Assembly: GCF_026262505.1 (NCBI RefSeq)
Contig: NC_067206.1
Coordinates: 15,434,205 to 15,498,204 of the forward strand
DNA length: 64,000 nucleotides
From: Trichomonas vaginalis G3
Taxonomy: Eukaryota > Parabasalia > Trichomonadida > Trichomonadidae
Direction: 5' to 3'
Shown here one piece after another: positions 19,469 through 29,935 of this stretch (positions are counted from its first letter, which is position 1; each line of letters opens with the position of its first letter). Made by a program: the position numbers and the translations under genes. The notes below the pieces were generated by a model that saw only the letters and a list, made by a program, of their open reading frames with translations, made no database searches and was not told the DNA's origin.

Positions 19469-21460
19469 ATGATTGATGCAGTACCGACGTACTATAAAGA
19501 CATTGAGGTCGGTACTAAGCATCAGTATCTTAGATATAAAAAACCAGGCGACAAGTACGGAAAATATTATGTTAAATGCAATGAACTAGTAAAGCGTCCT
19601 GACGGAACTATATGCCACTGTGCAATGGAAGAAATGCGTGAGGATCATTTCAAAAAATGGATCCAAAACAAACGGCACATATGCACACCAGGAGAAGTAG
19701 CATCACAACAAACAATCGATCAATACTATCAAAACGTCCCAGCAACAGGGCTTACACCTATATCGTTAGGGGATATCTATGAACAGCTTGCTACATTTAC
19801 TGGAAGATTTAACTTGGCTCTGAATACCTTCTCAAGCCCAGAGTTTACAAAGCTAGTTAAAACCATTATAATGTATACTGCAGACTCGATGATATTGAAG
19901 TTCCCACAGTTACACAATGTTAACATCAATGTTGATAAACTAGCTTCTCAAATATACCAGCCTATTTCAACTGACAAACTAAGGCAAACAATGATACAAA
20001 TTGCAAATTCAATCCATGTTGCAAAAGTTGATGAGTTTGCTAAGCTTGCCTGTACCTGTGTTGCCATTGATGAGGGGAAGACTCAGCAGTTTCACAATCT
20101 GGACTTCTCCCTCACAAATCCTCTGCAAAGCAAGCGGCCCTATCCTGTTGAGTCAATCCAAATGAATGGTGGAACATCTGAAGATTATATCCACTCGCTT
20201 ACTCAAGGATTTAACAGAATCTTCATTAGAGATGTTAAGATCAGCAGTGTAGTTTGCGATGGCAATAAAGCGCAATTGAAATGTTTTCAGAAAGGATGGA
20301 ATCAATCGTTCTACAACTCAAATGACCCAAGGTTATTCAAAATCTTGTTTATCCCGTGTTTATGCCACAGGATTCATAATTGTTATCAATATATGACAAC
20401 AAAAGACGTAGCATTAGGAGCAATTGTGAAACATATCCACGAAATATCAGCTCTTTGTAGAATCCATGTTGAAGACATCGGAGCTCTCTGTCCAAAGCAT
20501 GTATCCACCAGGTGGATCTATGATTATAATATTTGTATGTTTATTATCAAGTATCAAGACAAAATTTCAAGATATACGCGTATTGATATTGAAAACATCA
20601 AGTTCTTAAGAGACTGCTTGGCAATTCTCAAGAAGCTTATTTCCACGTTCGAATCAGATAAAACCAAGATATCTGATTGCTACGTATGGCTTTGCAAGGG
20701 TATTGAAGCACTCCAATACCTTTCCAGCAGCAACAACAATCCTTTTGCTGGAATCCTTTCAAGATCGTTGTTGAACTATACCCTTGGATCGGACTTTGGA
20801 GGTCTTTGGTGCTTAGCCTTCGCTTTTACACCGAAAGGTAGGTATTATTTCAACCAAAAATTCGTCCACGGAGCGCAGATCAACGAATCTCCGGCAATTA
20901 ATTCATTTGATATTACAAACGTAAACTTTCGTTAATCCAGTAGAAGACATTTAATCTATCTATATGGACTCTATCTTTGAAGAAGGTTCGACTGAAGTTT
21001 CTCTTGATATGGTTGAGGAGGGATCAATTCGTCAGGTAACTGCTACAATTGACCCTCCTATGCTTGATCTCGCAGATGTAACATCTAGTTCAAATCAGCC
21101 GGTTAACCATTTTGTTGCAGCTAGGCAGTATCTCAAAAGTATTTTGGAACAATTTCGTATTCCGGGTCAAACATAACAGATATTATTACACTATTTAACA
21201 CGTATATTAATAGTGATAATGATATCTTCTCTGATGATATGATTCAAGAACGTCAAGAATACGGTTGGGAAGAAATCTCTCATAGAGATGGCAATGTATC
21301 AATCTTTGCAGATATCGCCCTTCGTGTTATCTCCGCTTCACCTTCAGAAGCAACATGTGAGAGAACAATAAAAGACCAAAGATTGATACTAAATTTGAAA
21401 AGATTACGTTCTCACAAAATTTTATTAGATAGCCGAGAAATTTTAATGGCTACAAAATAA
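19469..21460 (+). pseudogene. hAT-family transposase, decayed
   Basis: The start has a trichomonad-like initiator (TCATTA) 12 bases upstream. The N-terminal part contains a Cys/His cluster (CHCAMEE...RHICTP) like a BED zinc finger. Core residues include the acidic motifs CVAIDEG and SVVCDGN and an RW pair (STRWIYDY). The C-terminal dimerisation (hATC) segment ISASPSEATCERTIKDQR lies at about 21330-21385. The frame closes at 20935 and further coding continues in other frames (20964-21176, 21239-21460), so at least two breaks are present. Confidence 0.75.
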
Positions 21461-21796
21461 ATATCTATATTTATTATTAAAAATTGTTTTATATTTTATA
21501 TGTTCAATATTTATCTCATATAAAAATTTGAAATACTTAATCAAAATTTCTATGTGTTTGTTTGAAAGAGATCGATAGCAATTCATATATCTTTTGAATT
21601 TGCTAATTGTGGTGATGGTACTATTATTATTAATTTTTTATTTTTATTTTTATTTTTTTTTTATTTTTTATTTTTTTTTGATAATATACTATTTAGATTT
21701 ATACATTCATTCAATATTATGAAATAAATATTTCTAAATTGATCTGATTAATTTTTCATTAAAGTTTATATTATCACCAAATCAATTTTCGAACCC

Positions 21797-21862
21797 TTAG
21801 AGTCATAGTTCAATGGTAAGAGTCATAGTATAATCGTAAAGTCCATTGGTTCGAATCAAGGG
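21797..21862 (+). other. tRNA-like sequence with A- and B-box motifs
   Basis: TAGTTCAATGGTAAGAG resembles a tRNA A box/D arm, and GGTTCGAATC matches the B-box/T loop core, about 40 bases downstream. The outer bases CCCTT and AAGGG can pair. The T stem has mismatches, so it is more likely a tRNA relic or tRNA-derived promoter than a working tRNA. Confidence 0.35.
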
Positions 21863-21910
21863 GATTTTCACACTTTTTTCTTTTTTAAAATTTCAGAGGT
21901 TTATTTTTAA

Positions 21911-22020
21911 GGTTCTCGCTGGCGACCCCCCGTTCGTCGAAAAAAAAAAATTGATTTTTGCTGGCGACCCCCCAATCACCAATTTTTTTTCGACGAACGT
22001 GGGGGTCGCCAGCGAGAACC
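21911..22020. repeat. 110-base hairpin with GC-rich arms
   Basis: Arms starting GGTTCTCGCTGGCGACCCCC and ending in its complement flank a centre that repeats GCTGGCGACCCCCC. It lies just inside the right end of the hAT-bearing insert. Frames on both strands here come from the palindrome. Confidence 0.8.
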
Positions 22021-22115
22021 TTAAAAAAACAGAATCCCAAAAAAGTGACATTTTGGGTGTATCGTCTATCCCAGGGATAGAAAAATGACTTCACCTTGGA
22101 TCTATAAACTAAAGT

Positions 22116-22500
22116 TAGAATCATTCTTGAACATAAACCACATGAAAAGGTAAGAAATCAGTTAAGTGATGATTATTATATCGTTGATTCCTCACAGGGT
22201 AATGGTTATTTAATTAAAGCGGCTGATCATTCAGTGGCGTTTTATCCACGATTTCGATTAGTTGAAAGCGAAAATGGAAGATTAGCTAAGACGGTTGATG
22301 AAGCGAAAAGAGGTATAGTTAATAAAATTGTGAGTTATGATGAAGACAAAGATGAATACACTGTCGTTTATGATGGAGGCGTGGATGATAAAATTCCTTC
22401 TAGAAATTTGAGAGAATCGAACCCTACACATTTATCGGAACTCGAAATGGATTACTGGAAGGATAAAAATAAGCCAAAATTAATCAAAAAATTTTTATGA
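22116..22500 (+). pseudogene. Polinton-type integrase, C-terminal part beyond the insertion
   Basis: A coding stretch resumes immediately after the right copy of AACTAAAGT and ends at 22500. It contains two small beta-barrel-like modules (YYIVDSSQGNGYLIKAAD and KIVSYDEDKDEYTVVYDGG), typical of the chromo/SH3-like tails of Polinton integrases. The 143-aa frame at 39723-40154 in element C has the same type of tail (GDKVKI...MYTLQAEDKTT). Confidence 0.6.
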
Positions 22501-22903
22501 ACTAAATATATTTTATGTCTGAAGTTAATTAGGTAATAATGTAGCGGATGAAATACAGAAATATATTTTATCGTTAATGTTTCGTAAATGTTTTCATAAA
22601 TACTGTAAATTTACACCAAAAATATTTTTAGTTGAAAAGGGTATATCTAACCCGATATCTACCCTCATTTCTACCCTAATGACTTTTCATGAATTTTATA
22701 TATTAATGTTTTCGTTAAGCCACTTTGTGCCGTCAGTCAGTTAGTCAATGAAATTTACGTCAAAAATATTTTTAGTTGAAAAGGGTAGATCTAACCCGAT
22801 TTATACCCTCATTTTTACCCTCATGAATTTTCATGAATTTTCACAAAATAAAAAATAAAGTTAGTTTTATTTTATTTTTAACTTTTTATATAAATATAAA
22901 TAC
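22501..22903. other. Intergenic region with a repeated ~75-bp block
   Basis: A block containing GTTGAAAAGGGTA.ATCTAACCCGAT and TACCCTCATTT occurs twice (about 22633-22700 and 22768-22845). A related inverted version is at 28155-28200. There is no gene. The repeated GGGTA/TACCC motifs could be protein-binding sites. The right end has TTTTTATATAA just before the KilA-N start. Confidence 0.5.
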
Positions 22904-23098
22904 ATGTCATTTAAAGCACAAACATTCACGAATAAATCTAATGGTGAAACATTCACAAAAGGAACTTACAATGGTATAGAAGTCTTACGTAGAGATAAGG
23001 ATGGCTACATTAATGCAACAAAGATGGCAAGAGAAGCTGGAAAGTTAAATCATCTCAACAGATTCCTCAAAAGTGTTAAGATGGAGGTATCGTGCTGA
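22904..23098 (+). pseudogene. KilA-N domain protein, N-terminal stub
   Basis: Residues ~25-58 (NGIEVLRRDKDGYINATKMAREAGK...) match the KilA-N DNA-binding domain, whose hallmark is the G-Y-I-N-A-T-K-M core. KilA-N proteins are common in large DNA viruses and Polinton-like elements. Only the beginning of the domain is present; the rest was lost where unrelated sequence begins near 23090. The start follows an AT-rich element-type leader. Confidence 0.7.
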
Positions 23099-23304
23099 AC
23101 CGTTGGGAAAAATTGAATACCCGAGGTTCAGCATACATATAAAAATGAAAAACTTAGAGCCTATGGTTAAGCAGGAAGATAGAGGGTACATATGAGATTA
23201 TCCTCAGTAACTCTCAGGCAAATCTGAGTTTTTGGTCAGATATATAAGATTATTGTGAACGAAAAATTATCTAATATAGACCTAATTGTCATGTGCGCAT
23301 ATAG
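23099..23304. other. Spacer between KilA-N stub and MULE relic
   Basis: There is no gene. A 60-base imperfect hairpin (GCTGAACCG ... GGTTCAGC) lies at about 23090-23140. The last 10 bases (GCGCATATAG) form the left target duplication of the MULE relic. Confidence 0.4.
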
Positions 23305-25276
23305 GAAACAATAAGAATTACCGAAAAAGTGACAAAACATCAAAAACAGGGAGGGGGTCTCAATTTTTATTACTTATATTATTTTACAATATTTATATAA
23401 ATACTCTTTATAATATATTTTACTATAAAATTATACCTCAAATTCAAATATTTAAAATATTATTTACATAATTATCTCAAAATTATATTTTTATATATTA
23501 TTTTTCATATGTATAAATCATATAATCTATATCTATGCAAATCTCATCTAAAATTTTTTGAAACAAACCGCTACCATTTTATAATGGTCCATCTTAAATT
23601 CATCATAAATTCTGGTACATGTTAGTACCAGAGTCTTCAAATCTCAAACACTCTGGTACCAACATGTACCAGACGTGAGTTTCCAATGCCCTCGTACGAT
23701 TTTCTATTAAGATCTTCTTGAATGAGAAGGTCTTCATAGAAACTCGTACGAGGGCTTCTCTTTTAAATACTCTGGTACCTGCTGGTATCGGAGTCGACTT
23801 TACAGCCCTTTCCCCAATTTTGAAGCTGGGGAAAGTTTTCAAGCAATGAAAGGGAAGCTCTCGCTATGAGGTGAAAATCTAGAATTTTTACCTCATAGCG
23901 AGTAATCCTTTGTTAATTGCTTGAAAACTTTCTTCAAATTATCAAAATTTCGAGGAAAGTTTCCTTGCTTCAAAGTAGAGATGGAGCCCTTTGAGCCACT
24001 GCATATAGGTCAGTGACTCAAAATACTCCATCTCTACTAGAAATCGCCAAAATTTGGGTCGCAATCTTTGAAATGCGACGCAAGTTTGGGCAATTTCGCG
24101 AGGGACTTGCTCCATTTGGTGCATAGATTCACACTCTATGCACCAGATGGAACAATTCTTTCGCTGACAGCGGGAAACTTTGTCTGAATAGTTTAACATT
24201 CAGACAAAGTTTTCCGCTGTCAGAGAGGGAATGGAAGGGTAAGAGGTATATATTCATAATGTATACCTCTTACTCTTCCATTCCCTCAAGAAAGTTCAAA
24301 AACTTGGGTGCAATCAGTTCTGATTGCACCCAAGTTTTTGAACTTTATATAAGGAATTGTTGGCTATGATGTACTGATCATGAATCAGTACATCATAGCC
24401 AACAATTCCTTCGCAAACAGTGGGAAACTTTGTCTGAATAGTTTAACATTCAGACAAAATTTCCCGCTGTCAGGGAGGGAATTAGAGGGTGGGAGATATA
24501 TAGATAGACTATAAATCTCTCACCCTTTAATTCCCTCAAGAAAGTTCAAAAACTTGGGTGCAATCAGTTCTGATTGCACCCAAGTTTTTGAATTTTGTAT
24601 AAGGAATTGTTGGCTATGATGTGGATAGCCGCTGCCAGACCAAATGAATTAACCGTTGTGAATAACGTTTCTGAATCTTTATTTAAAAAGATAAAATATC
24701 ACGATTTTGGCTGCGTTAAAAATCAAAGAATTGATGTTTTTGTCAAAAATCTTTTAGAAGAAGTTGCACCCAATTACTTTTATCGTATTAAAAACGATTT
24801 ACTTCAAACAGGTTTTATTCCTTCAATTAGAATTTGCGAGCCTCGATTGACAGATTATAAAACAAAATTGAAAAGAGAAGTTCAATCACGTTTATACCAA
24901 GTATTAAATTTTGTTCAGAATCAAGAAGCCAATTTGAATCCATTAAGATTTTTATTGGAAAATGCTGAAGAAAAACTTTCTCAAATAAATGAGAAGATAC
25001 AAAATTCAATTACATATTTAAGATCGTTTGAAATTCCAAATGAATTGTTAGATACGTATATGTTAGAAATTAATGAATTTTGTTATAATTCTCCAGATTA
25101 TATTTTAGAACATTTCGAAGAATTTTTAGAGGATTTCAAAGAAAAGAATAATTTAATAGACTAAAAAATTTATTATTTTTATTTATTGTGAATTTTAAAT
25201 TGTCACTTTTTAAGTGTTACTCCCTATTGAAAGTGTCGCTTTTTGGTGTCACTTTTTCGGAAATTCTTATATACTC
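23305..25276. mobile_element. MULE relic with palindrome array, copy 2 (1972 bp)
   Basis: This has the same element ends as copy 1 (10255-12208) and nearly identical sequence. It is flanked by a perfect 10-bp duplication GCGCATATAG (23295-23304 and 25277-25286), the normal size for MULEs. One palindrome (CTTGGGTGCAATCAG) is complete here but shortened in copy 1. It carries the same C-terminal transposase part and no catalytic core, so it depends on an autonomous relative. Confidence 0.85.
24619..25164 (+). pseudogene. MULE transposase, C-terminal part only, second copy
   Basis: This is nearly the same protein as at 11550-12095, with about one residue different (RICEPRL for RIREPRL). The NNVSES motif and lysine-rich helical tail are retained. 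Conservation between copies reflects recent copying and does not prove function. Confidence 0.65.
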
Positions 25277-25701
25277 GCGCATATAGACATATGTATATAT
25301 TATATGTTTCTTGTGTTATTATAGGTTAAATCCATAGTTTGATATGTGAGATAAATTATATCTTAACACAGAAATCGTTTTTTTATATTATCACAGTGGA
25401 TATGAGGGGTACTATATGAGTTATAATATATATTATTAGGAATAAGTATATAGATCCAAAATAATTGGAATGCATAATTTATGGCGAACTCAAAACATTT
25501 ATTTTTATATTATGAGGTTATAAAATTGTTTTATTCATATATTATATGTGCTCTGTGCTATTGAAATGTGCTTAAAATGATTCTGCACGGGCAATCACAA
25601 AGCAAAACTTCGTAGCGAGCAACAGTTTGTGCAAGGACAGGGAATTTATATTTTTATCCTTACATAAACTTATAATGTGGTTAAAATGTTTGGTTTGCTC
25701 T

Positions 25702-26022
25702 CACTTTTGTTCCACGATGTGACATCGTGAACAAAGTTTCCGATCTGAGTGCATATATGCAGGGTCTTTTCATGGCACCCTGCATACATGTACTCAGATC
25801 GGGAATATTGTCCACTTTTGTTCCACGATGTGACATCGTGAACAAAGTTTCCGATCTGAGTGCATATATGCAGGGTCTTTTCATGGCACCCTGCATACAT
25901 GTACTCAGATCGGGAATATTGTCCACTTTTGTTCCACGATGTGACATCGTGAACAAAGTTTCCGATCTGAGTGCATATATGCAGGGTCTTTTCATGGCAC
26001 CCTGCATACATGTACTCAGATA
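25702..26022. repeat. 111-bp tandem repeat, three copies, each with two hairpins
   Basis: The unit CACTTTTGTTCC starts at 25702, 25813 and 25924. Each unit contains CACGATG-TGA-CATCGTG and a long hairpin TCTGAGTGCATATATGCAGGGT ... ACTCAGA (imperfect). Because 111 is a multiple of three, frames stay open across the repeat on both strands. Confidence 0.85.
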
Positions 26023-26067
26023 AGAAATTTGCTTAATTGTTTGACATAATGTCACATTCGAAAATCG

Positions 26068-26138
26068 TTTCTCGAAAGGAGTTTACAATTACAATATATT
26101 GTCCTATTGTATTGTAATTGTAAACTCCTTTCGAGAAA
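26068..26138. repeat. Near-perfect hairpin, 28-base arms
   Basis: Arms begin TTTCTCGAAAGGAGTTTACA and are complementary to the right side. A related hairpin with GTTTACxxTTGCAAT arms lies at about 58230-58285. Confidence 0.8.
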
Positions 26139-26727
26139 AGCTTTCACTTTGTGGCGAAAAAACCAGAATTTTCGAAAAAGTGACACTAACTATTAAAGTT
26201 ATTTTATTACTAGATTTATTTACAAATTATAAGATAATATCATTAACCGAATATATTTTTAATATAAATAAAAAACTTTTTTATACAAAAAATTACAATC
26301 AATCGATAAATATTATAAAACATTTATTCCAAAAAGATTAAGTAATAGGTGGGATCCTGCATATAATATAATTTTATGTCATAAAGTTTACAAATTTTAG
26401 ATGGACCACAGTGAGAATGTGAGTGGTTAATTTAAAGGTGGTCTGATAAAGATATCGAAGCTTACTCAACACAGCATGAAGCAGTTTCTAATACACAATC
26501 TTACTAGTGGTGTTTCGGTCGCCAGTGCTCTCATAGTGGTGCTGATTTCAAAAACCACTACTTCAAATTATTCAACAATACTCAATGCAGCATGAAGCAG
26601 CTACTACTGCTGTATCTTACTGGTAGTGTTCTTCGCTTCTTACTATCAACTCTAAAACTAGTTTGATGTATTATTTATTCAATATTAACCTTAATTATTT
26701 ACAATTCTCACTTTTTTCATTTTTTAA

Positions 26728-26922
26728 ATGAATCAATCCGTTCCTGCACCCCTTGCTGATACAAAACAATATATTGATTTCATTCATTATCTTCAATATG
26801 GAGTTCAAGCAGAGATGCGTGCTAACTGCAATTATTGGAAAGATTCGCATTTGAATTCAGATGGAGTAACAATTATTAGACATTACTGTAGATGGGAATT
26901 CCTCTTGCATCATTTAATATAA
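26728..26922 (+). pseudogene. MULE transposase N-terminal fragment
   Basis: The 64-aa frame starts after a TCATTT initiator. Its DFIHYLQYGVQAEMRANCNYW segment resembles the N-terminus of the MULE transposase at 63061 (ELIAFGIKQEVKGGVPY). It probably marks another internally deleted MULE. Confidence 0.45.
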
Positions 26923-27003
26923 TCGATTGTCTCTCAGATTTTGATAGGCTCATATTTAATTCAAATAAAATTTTTAAATTTTGAATTTTTTATCGGTAAT
27001 CAA

Positions 27004-27237
27004 ATGAGTCAGGGATTAGATATTGAAGCCATCAAAAAAGAAATTCGTGAGCAGATATTAACAGAACTAAAGACATCAAAAACAGCAGAAAAACCAGAAA
27101 AACCAAAAAGGAAATTAAGTGAAAAGCAGTTAGCCGCATTAGCTGCAGGAAGAGAGAAGAACCCGCGAATGAAAGCAAAAAGAGAACGTGAGGCTAAAGA
27201 AAAGGCGGAGAAGGAAAAGGCTGAAGAGGCTCATTGA
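27004..27237 (+). CDS. Small basic coiled-coil protein (77 aa)
   Basis: The ATG at 27004 opens a protein with an N-terminal helix (DIEAIKKEIREQILTEL), a KPKRK basic hinge and a highly charged K/E-rich tail. It could be a DNA-binding or scaffold virion protein; no family is recognised. Its last codons overlap a triloop hairpin. It belongs to a Polinton-type gene group continuing to 28930. Confidence 0.5.
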   Translation: MSQGLDIEAIKKEIREQILTELKTSKTAEKPEKPKRKLSEKQLAALAAGREKNPRMKAKREREAKEKAEKEKAEEAH

Positions 27238-27258
27238 GCCTCATGAAGGTCGAAGACC
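27226..27258. repeat. Tandem pair of triloop mini-hairpins at a gene end
   Basis: GAGGCTC-ATT-GAGCCTC (27226-27242) encodes the last residues and stop region of the coil protein. GGTC-GAA-GACC (27248-27258) follows. Confidence 0.7.
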
Positions 27259-27307
27259 ATTTTCCATTGAGAAGAAAGAATAAATGATATATTTTTGTTT
27301 GTAATAA

Positions 27308-28142
27308 ATGTATAGACAAGTACCTTTAACAGTTGCTTTCAGTTCTGAAGACGAAAATGTTAAAATAAATGGAAATAGAATCACATTTAAATTACCTATT
27401 GACTGGTCTGTTAATATAAACGAAAAATATATTGGTTTATCAAGTATGTATATAACACGAGGATTTAGAAAGGTTGAATTTGAGCTCGAAGTTGTTGTTA
27501 TAAACGAAACCCAAGAATTTAAGCAAACTATTCACATATATAAATATTTCAAAGACGACACAACATTATATGAATGCATGAGTGATTTTAACGAAATTTT
27601 CGAAAAGAAATTTAACAAAAACGCTTTAGGATTAAATGTGTATCTTGATAAATTAGAAGAAGGAATTCAACCGCAATTATAGACTTTCATTATGAATTTA
27701 TTGAACAAATAGATGATTCACATACATGCACATTTGTTATATACTCGCCGTTTAATGAATAGCAGAAAAGAGACAAAGTGATTTTAGGATAGGTTTTAAA
27801 ATTTCTCAGTATAATGAAGACTTCATGAATGTATTTAATTATAAACCTGGAGAAGAACGAACAGTATTATTACCAATAATAACATATAATGTATGGGACA
27901 GAAAACAAGTCATCTTATATTCAAATATCGATAAAGGGGTTGAAAATGAATTTATCGGTCATACTAGATCGACGCCATTAACAAATATTAAATATTATAA
28001 GTTATCAGGAAATAATAGAGAGTTTTGGATTGATATGTATTCTACACATGATCATAAATGCCCCGTTGTGTTACCCGAAGACGGAAAGGATGTTTTCTTC
28101 CTTGAGGCTCAGTTACTGAATTCAACTATCGCAACTTTATAA
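27308..28142 (+). pseudogene. Minor capsid-like protein, broken
   Basis: The N-terminal FKLPIDWSVNINEKYIGLSS resembles the YPxxW...KAI motif of the 5672 and 38113-38397 proteins. The C-terminal PVVLPEDGKDVFFLEAQL resembles DVVLPKDGKDGLIIEMIL of the 5672 protein. It is therefore a distant relative of that family. It is broken, with a few breaks. Its presence beside a KilA-N gene and a small MTEQ-family relative suggests a Polinton end. Confidence 0.6.
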
Positions 28143-28596
28143 GAAAATTCGCGAGGTTAGAAATGAGGTTAGATATCGGGTTAGATATACCCTAAAATTA
28201 ATTTTATCATTTATGAAAAATTTAGTATAAGGTCGATGAAAAATTGAGTGTTTTTAAAAAACCGCCGTTTGAGAGGAAAATTGAGAGCCATGATGTATAC
28301 TTTTTGACATTGTCAAAAACTTTGAAAGGACCAAAAAATTTTAGTGTCAGAAAGTTTACAAATGTATACTTTCTGACAAACAGACTCTCAGAAAGTACTC
28401 AAACTGCGGTTTTTAATTTCCGCACTTTTTTGGTGACCTTATACAGAAATTAAAAAATTTTGAGTTAATTTATTTTTTAAAAATTATTTTTTTACTCTGG
28501 GTGTTAAAATCTATGATAAAAAAATAAATAAAAAAATTTTAACGTTAATTTTTTAAAGTTTATTTTTAAAAAATTATTTTTTTTATTTTGTGTAAA
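28143..28596. other. Intergenic spacer
   Basis: This holds AT-rich sequence with a GGGTTAGATATACCC motif (inverse of the 22640 block) and an imperfect inverted repeat around TTTGACATTGTCAAA and GTATACTTTCTGACA. A frame at 28244-28453 is not supported by any similarity. T-rich sequence precedes the next ATG. Confidence 0.4.
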
Positions 28597-28929
28597 ATGA
28601 GCAGAATAATTGAAATCAAGAATTATAACAATCACGAATTCGAAAACTTATTCTTCGTTCCTAAAGAAAATGCATTTTATCAAATACGTGCGCGTAAAGG
28701 AAAAATTAGTTTAAGCTTTTTGATTACAAACATGATGGAAAATTTATAGTAGCATATGATACAAAAGGAAGAAAAGTAAAATTAGCTTTATCAAAATTGT
28801 CTCAATTGTTCAACATTAATTATGGCGATGATTATGAATCAGATGAAGAAGAAAGCGATAGTGAAGATTATGAATTATTATGTGAAGCACAGCAATGGGA
28901 AGCGCTGCAAAAGTTATGTAAGCTATAAA
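28597..28929 (+). pseudogene. Relative of the 7458 small conserved protein, broken
   Basis: It begins MSRIIEIKNYNNHEFENLFFVPKEN, matching the pattern of the 7458 protein (NKHTFKHLFFLPEYN). The downstream part has the same acidic tail (SDEEESDSEDYE). It is broken, with about one break. Confidence 0.55.
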
Positions 28930-29935
28930 ATTTATTTTAATAATTTTTAATTTTTTATTTTTAAATATACACGCCTGTAATATCTGATAACGTTTATTTG
29001 TAAATTTACGATATCGTTTATTTTATCAAAAAACATTAATTGGGGACCGAGGGGCGTAGACCCTTGGTACCAAATTAATGTATACTAACTGGTATTATTA
29101 TTGTCGTCTGGCGGTTTTAGACGACAATGCGAATCTCAGGATTGGATAGCTTTTAAACTAAGTTATTCACATAGTTTAAATAAGCAATATTTGTATAAAT
29201 ATATTATATAGTTATTAATGATATATGATATATTTTTACAAATAATATATTATGAATATCTTCAAAATGTATTTCTATCCTATAAAATTATGAATACACA
29301 TTGTAAATAGTCTTTATATTAAAGTACTATTTGCATATATACAAACAGCTTTATTATTCTGAAATAAATATCGCATTTTATCAATTTGCTATTTTTTAAG
29401 ATTTGATCTTCTTATGTATTAGTATAACATATAACCTATATGTCCCTTATTGAATTATATGTAAAAATTGTTATTTGATACTATTACAGTGTGGATTTAT
29501 ATCATTTATTCAATAGTAATGCTTGATATCAATAAATGCGATCTTATACTCAATAATACTTATTTTTTTAATGTTTTTACTGATCAGTTATATATGTGGA
29601 AGTCAATTATATAATACTGTCTTGATTAAATTGATTTTCATCTTATATGACCTTGGAAAATTATATATAACTTTGTTCATGAACATCATTTTAATTAACT
29701 AATAAATAGAGTTATTCTAATGCATGAGACATGAATAATTATGTTTTGATCAGGTAAATAAATAATGCTGATGTTAAAAGTGTTTGAAATGTATACAGTA
29801 TGTATTTTTGTGGTAATAATTATTCATAATTATTAATTATATTATTTTTTTTAACTTTTATTAATTTTAATTTCTCATTTGCTATAAGTATCAGATATCA
29901 CTTATTTAATATACTAATCATATATCATTCTAAAT
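28930..29935. other. Gene-free AT-rich region
   Basis: About 1 kb with no open frame of note. A GC-rich nested hairpin (TTGG..ACCGAGGG...CCCTTGGT..CCAA) at about 29040-29076 resembles the terminal hairpins of element C in layout and may mark an element end. The remainder is plain AT-rich DNA. Confidence 0.5.

Larger units (their letters stand above)
18890..22106. mobile_element. hAT-bearing insertion in the integrase gene (3217 bp)
   Basis: The insert is bounded by a direct repeat AACTAAAGT (18881-18889 and 22107-22115); eight of these nine bases would be the expected hAT duplication. The ends are ATAGATC and GATCTAT. Inside are a decayed hAT transposase (19469-21460), an AT-rich spacer, a tRNA-like sequence (about 21797-21862) and a 110-base hairpin (21911-22020). 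The last two are unusual for a simple hAT and suggest a composite. Confidence 0.6.
25287..26727. other. Gene-free repeat region
   Basis: This 1.4-kb stretch holds AT-rich DNA, a three-fold 111-bp tandem repeat (25702-26022), a hairpin (26068-26138) and a diverged direct repeat of about 110 bases (around 26470 and 26580, sharing GCATGAAGCAG and ATCTTACT). Open frames inside the tandem repeat are length artefacts. No gene was recognised. Confidence 0.6.
8199..28930. mobile_element. Element B: old Polinton-like element with nested insertions
   Basis: This is a Polinton-like element inverted relative to element A. Parts in order are capsid-like protein (-), ATPase (+), MNNI-family protein (-), MRSKS-family protein (+), penton-like protein (-), fibre (+), integrase (+), KilA-N protein (+). 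After a long insertion come a basic coil protein, another capsid-like gene and a small conserved gene. The last three may be B's far end or a separate element. It has been opened by at least four insertions and is broken, with roughly ten breaks. The left end is cut at 8199 and no terminus was recognised. It is older than A and C. Confidence 0.65.

Noticed and set aside
21797-21862. Functional tRNA gene
   Set aside because: A and B boxes are present but the T stem has mismatches, so it is kept only as a tRNA-like sequence.
25670-26055. Three overlapping long frames on both strands
   Set aside because: They are carried by a 111-bp tandem repeat whose length is a multiple of three; openness in several frames is an artefact.
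28244-28453. 69-codon frame between Polinton-type genes
   Set aside because: It lies over an imperfect inverted repeat and lacks both a start motif and similarity.
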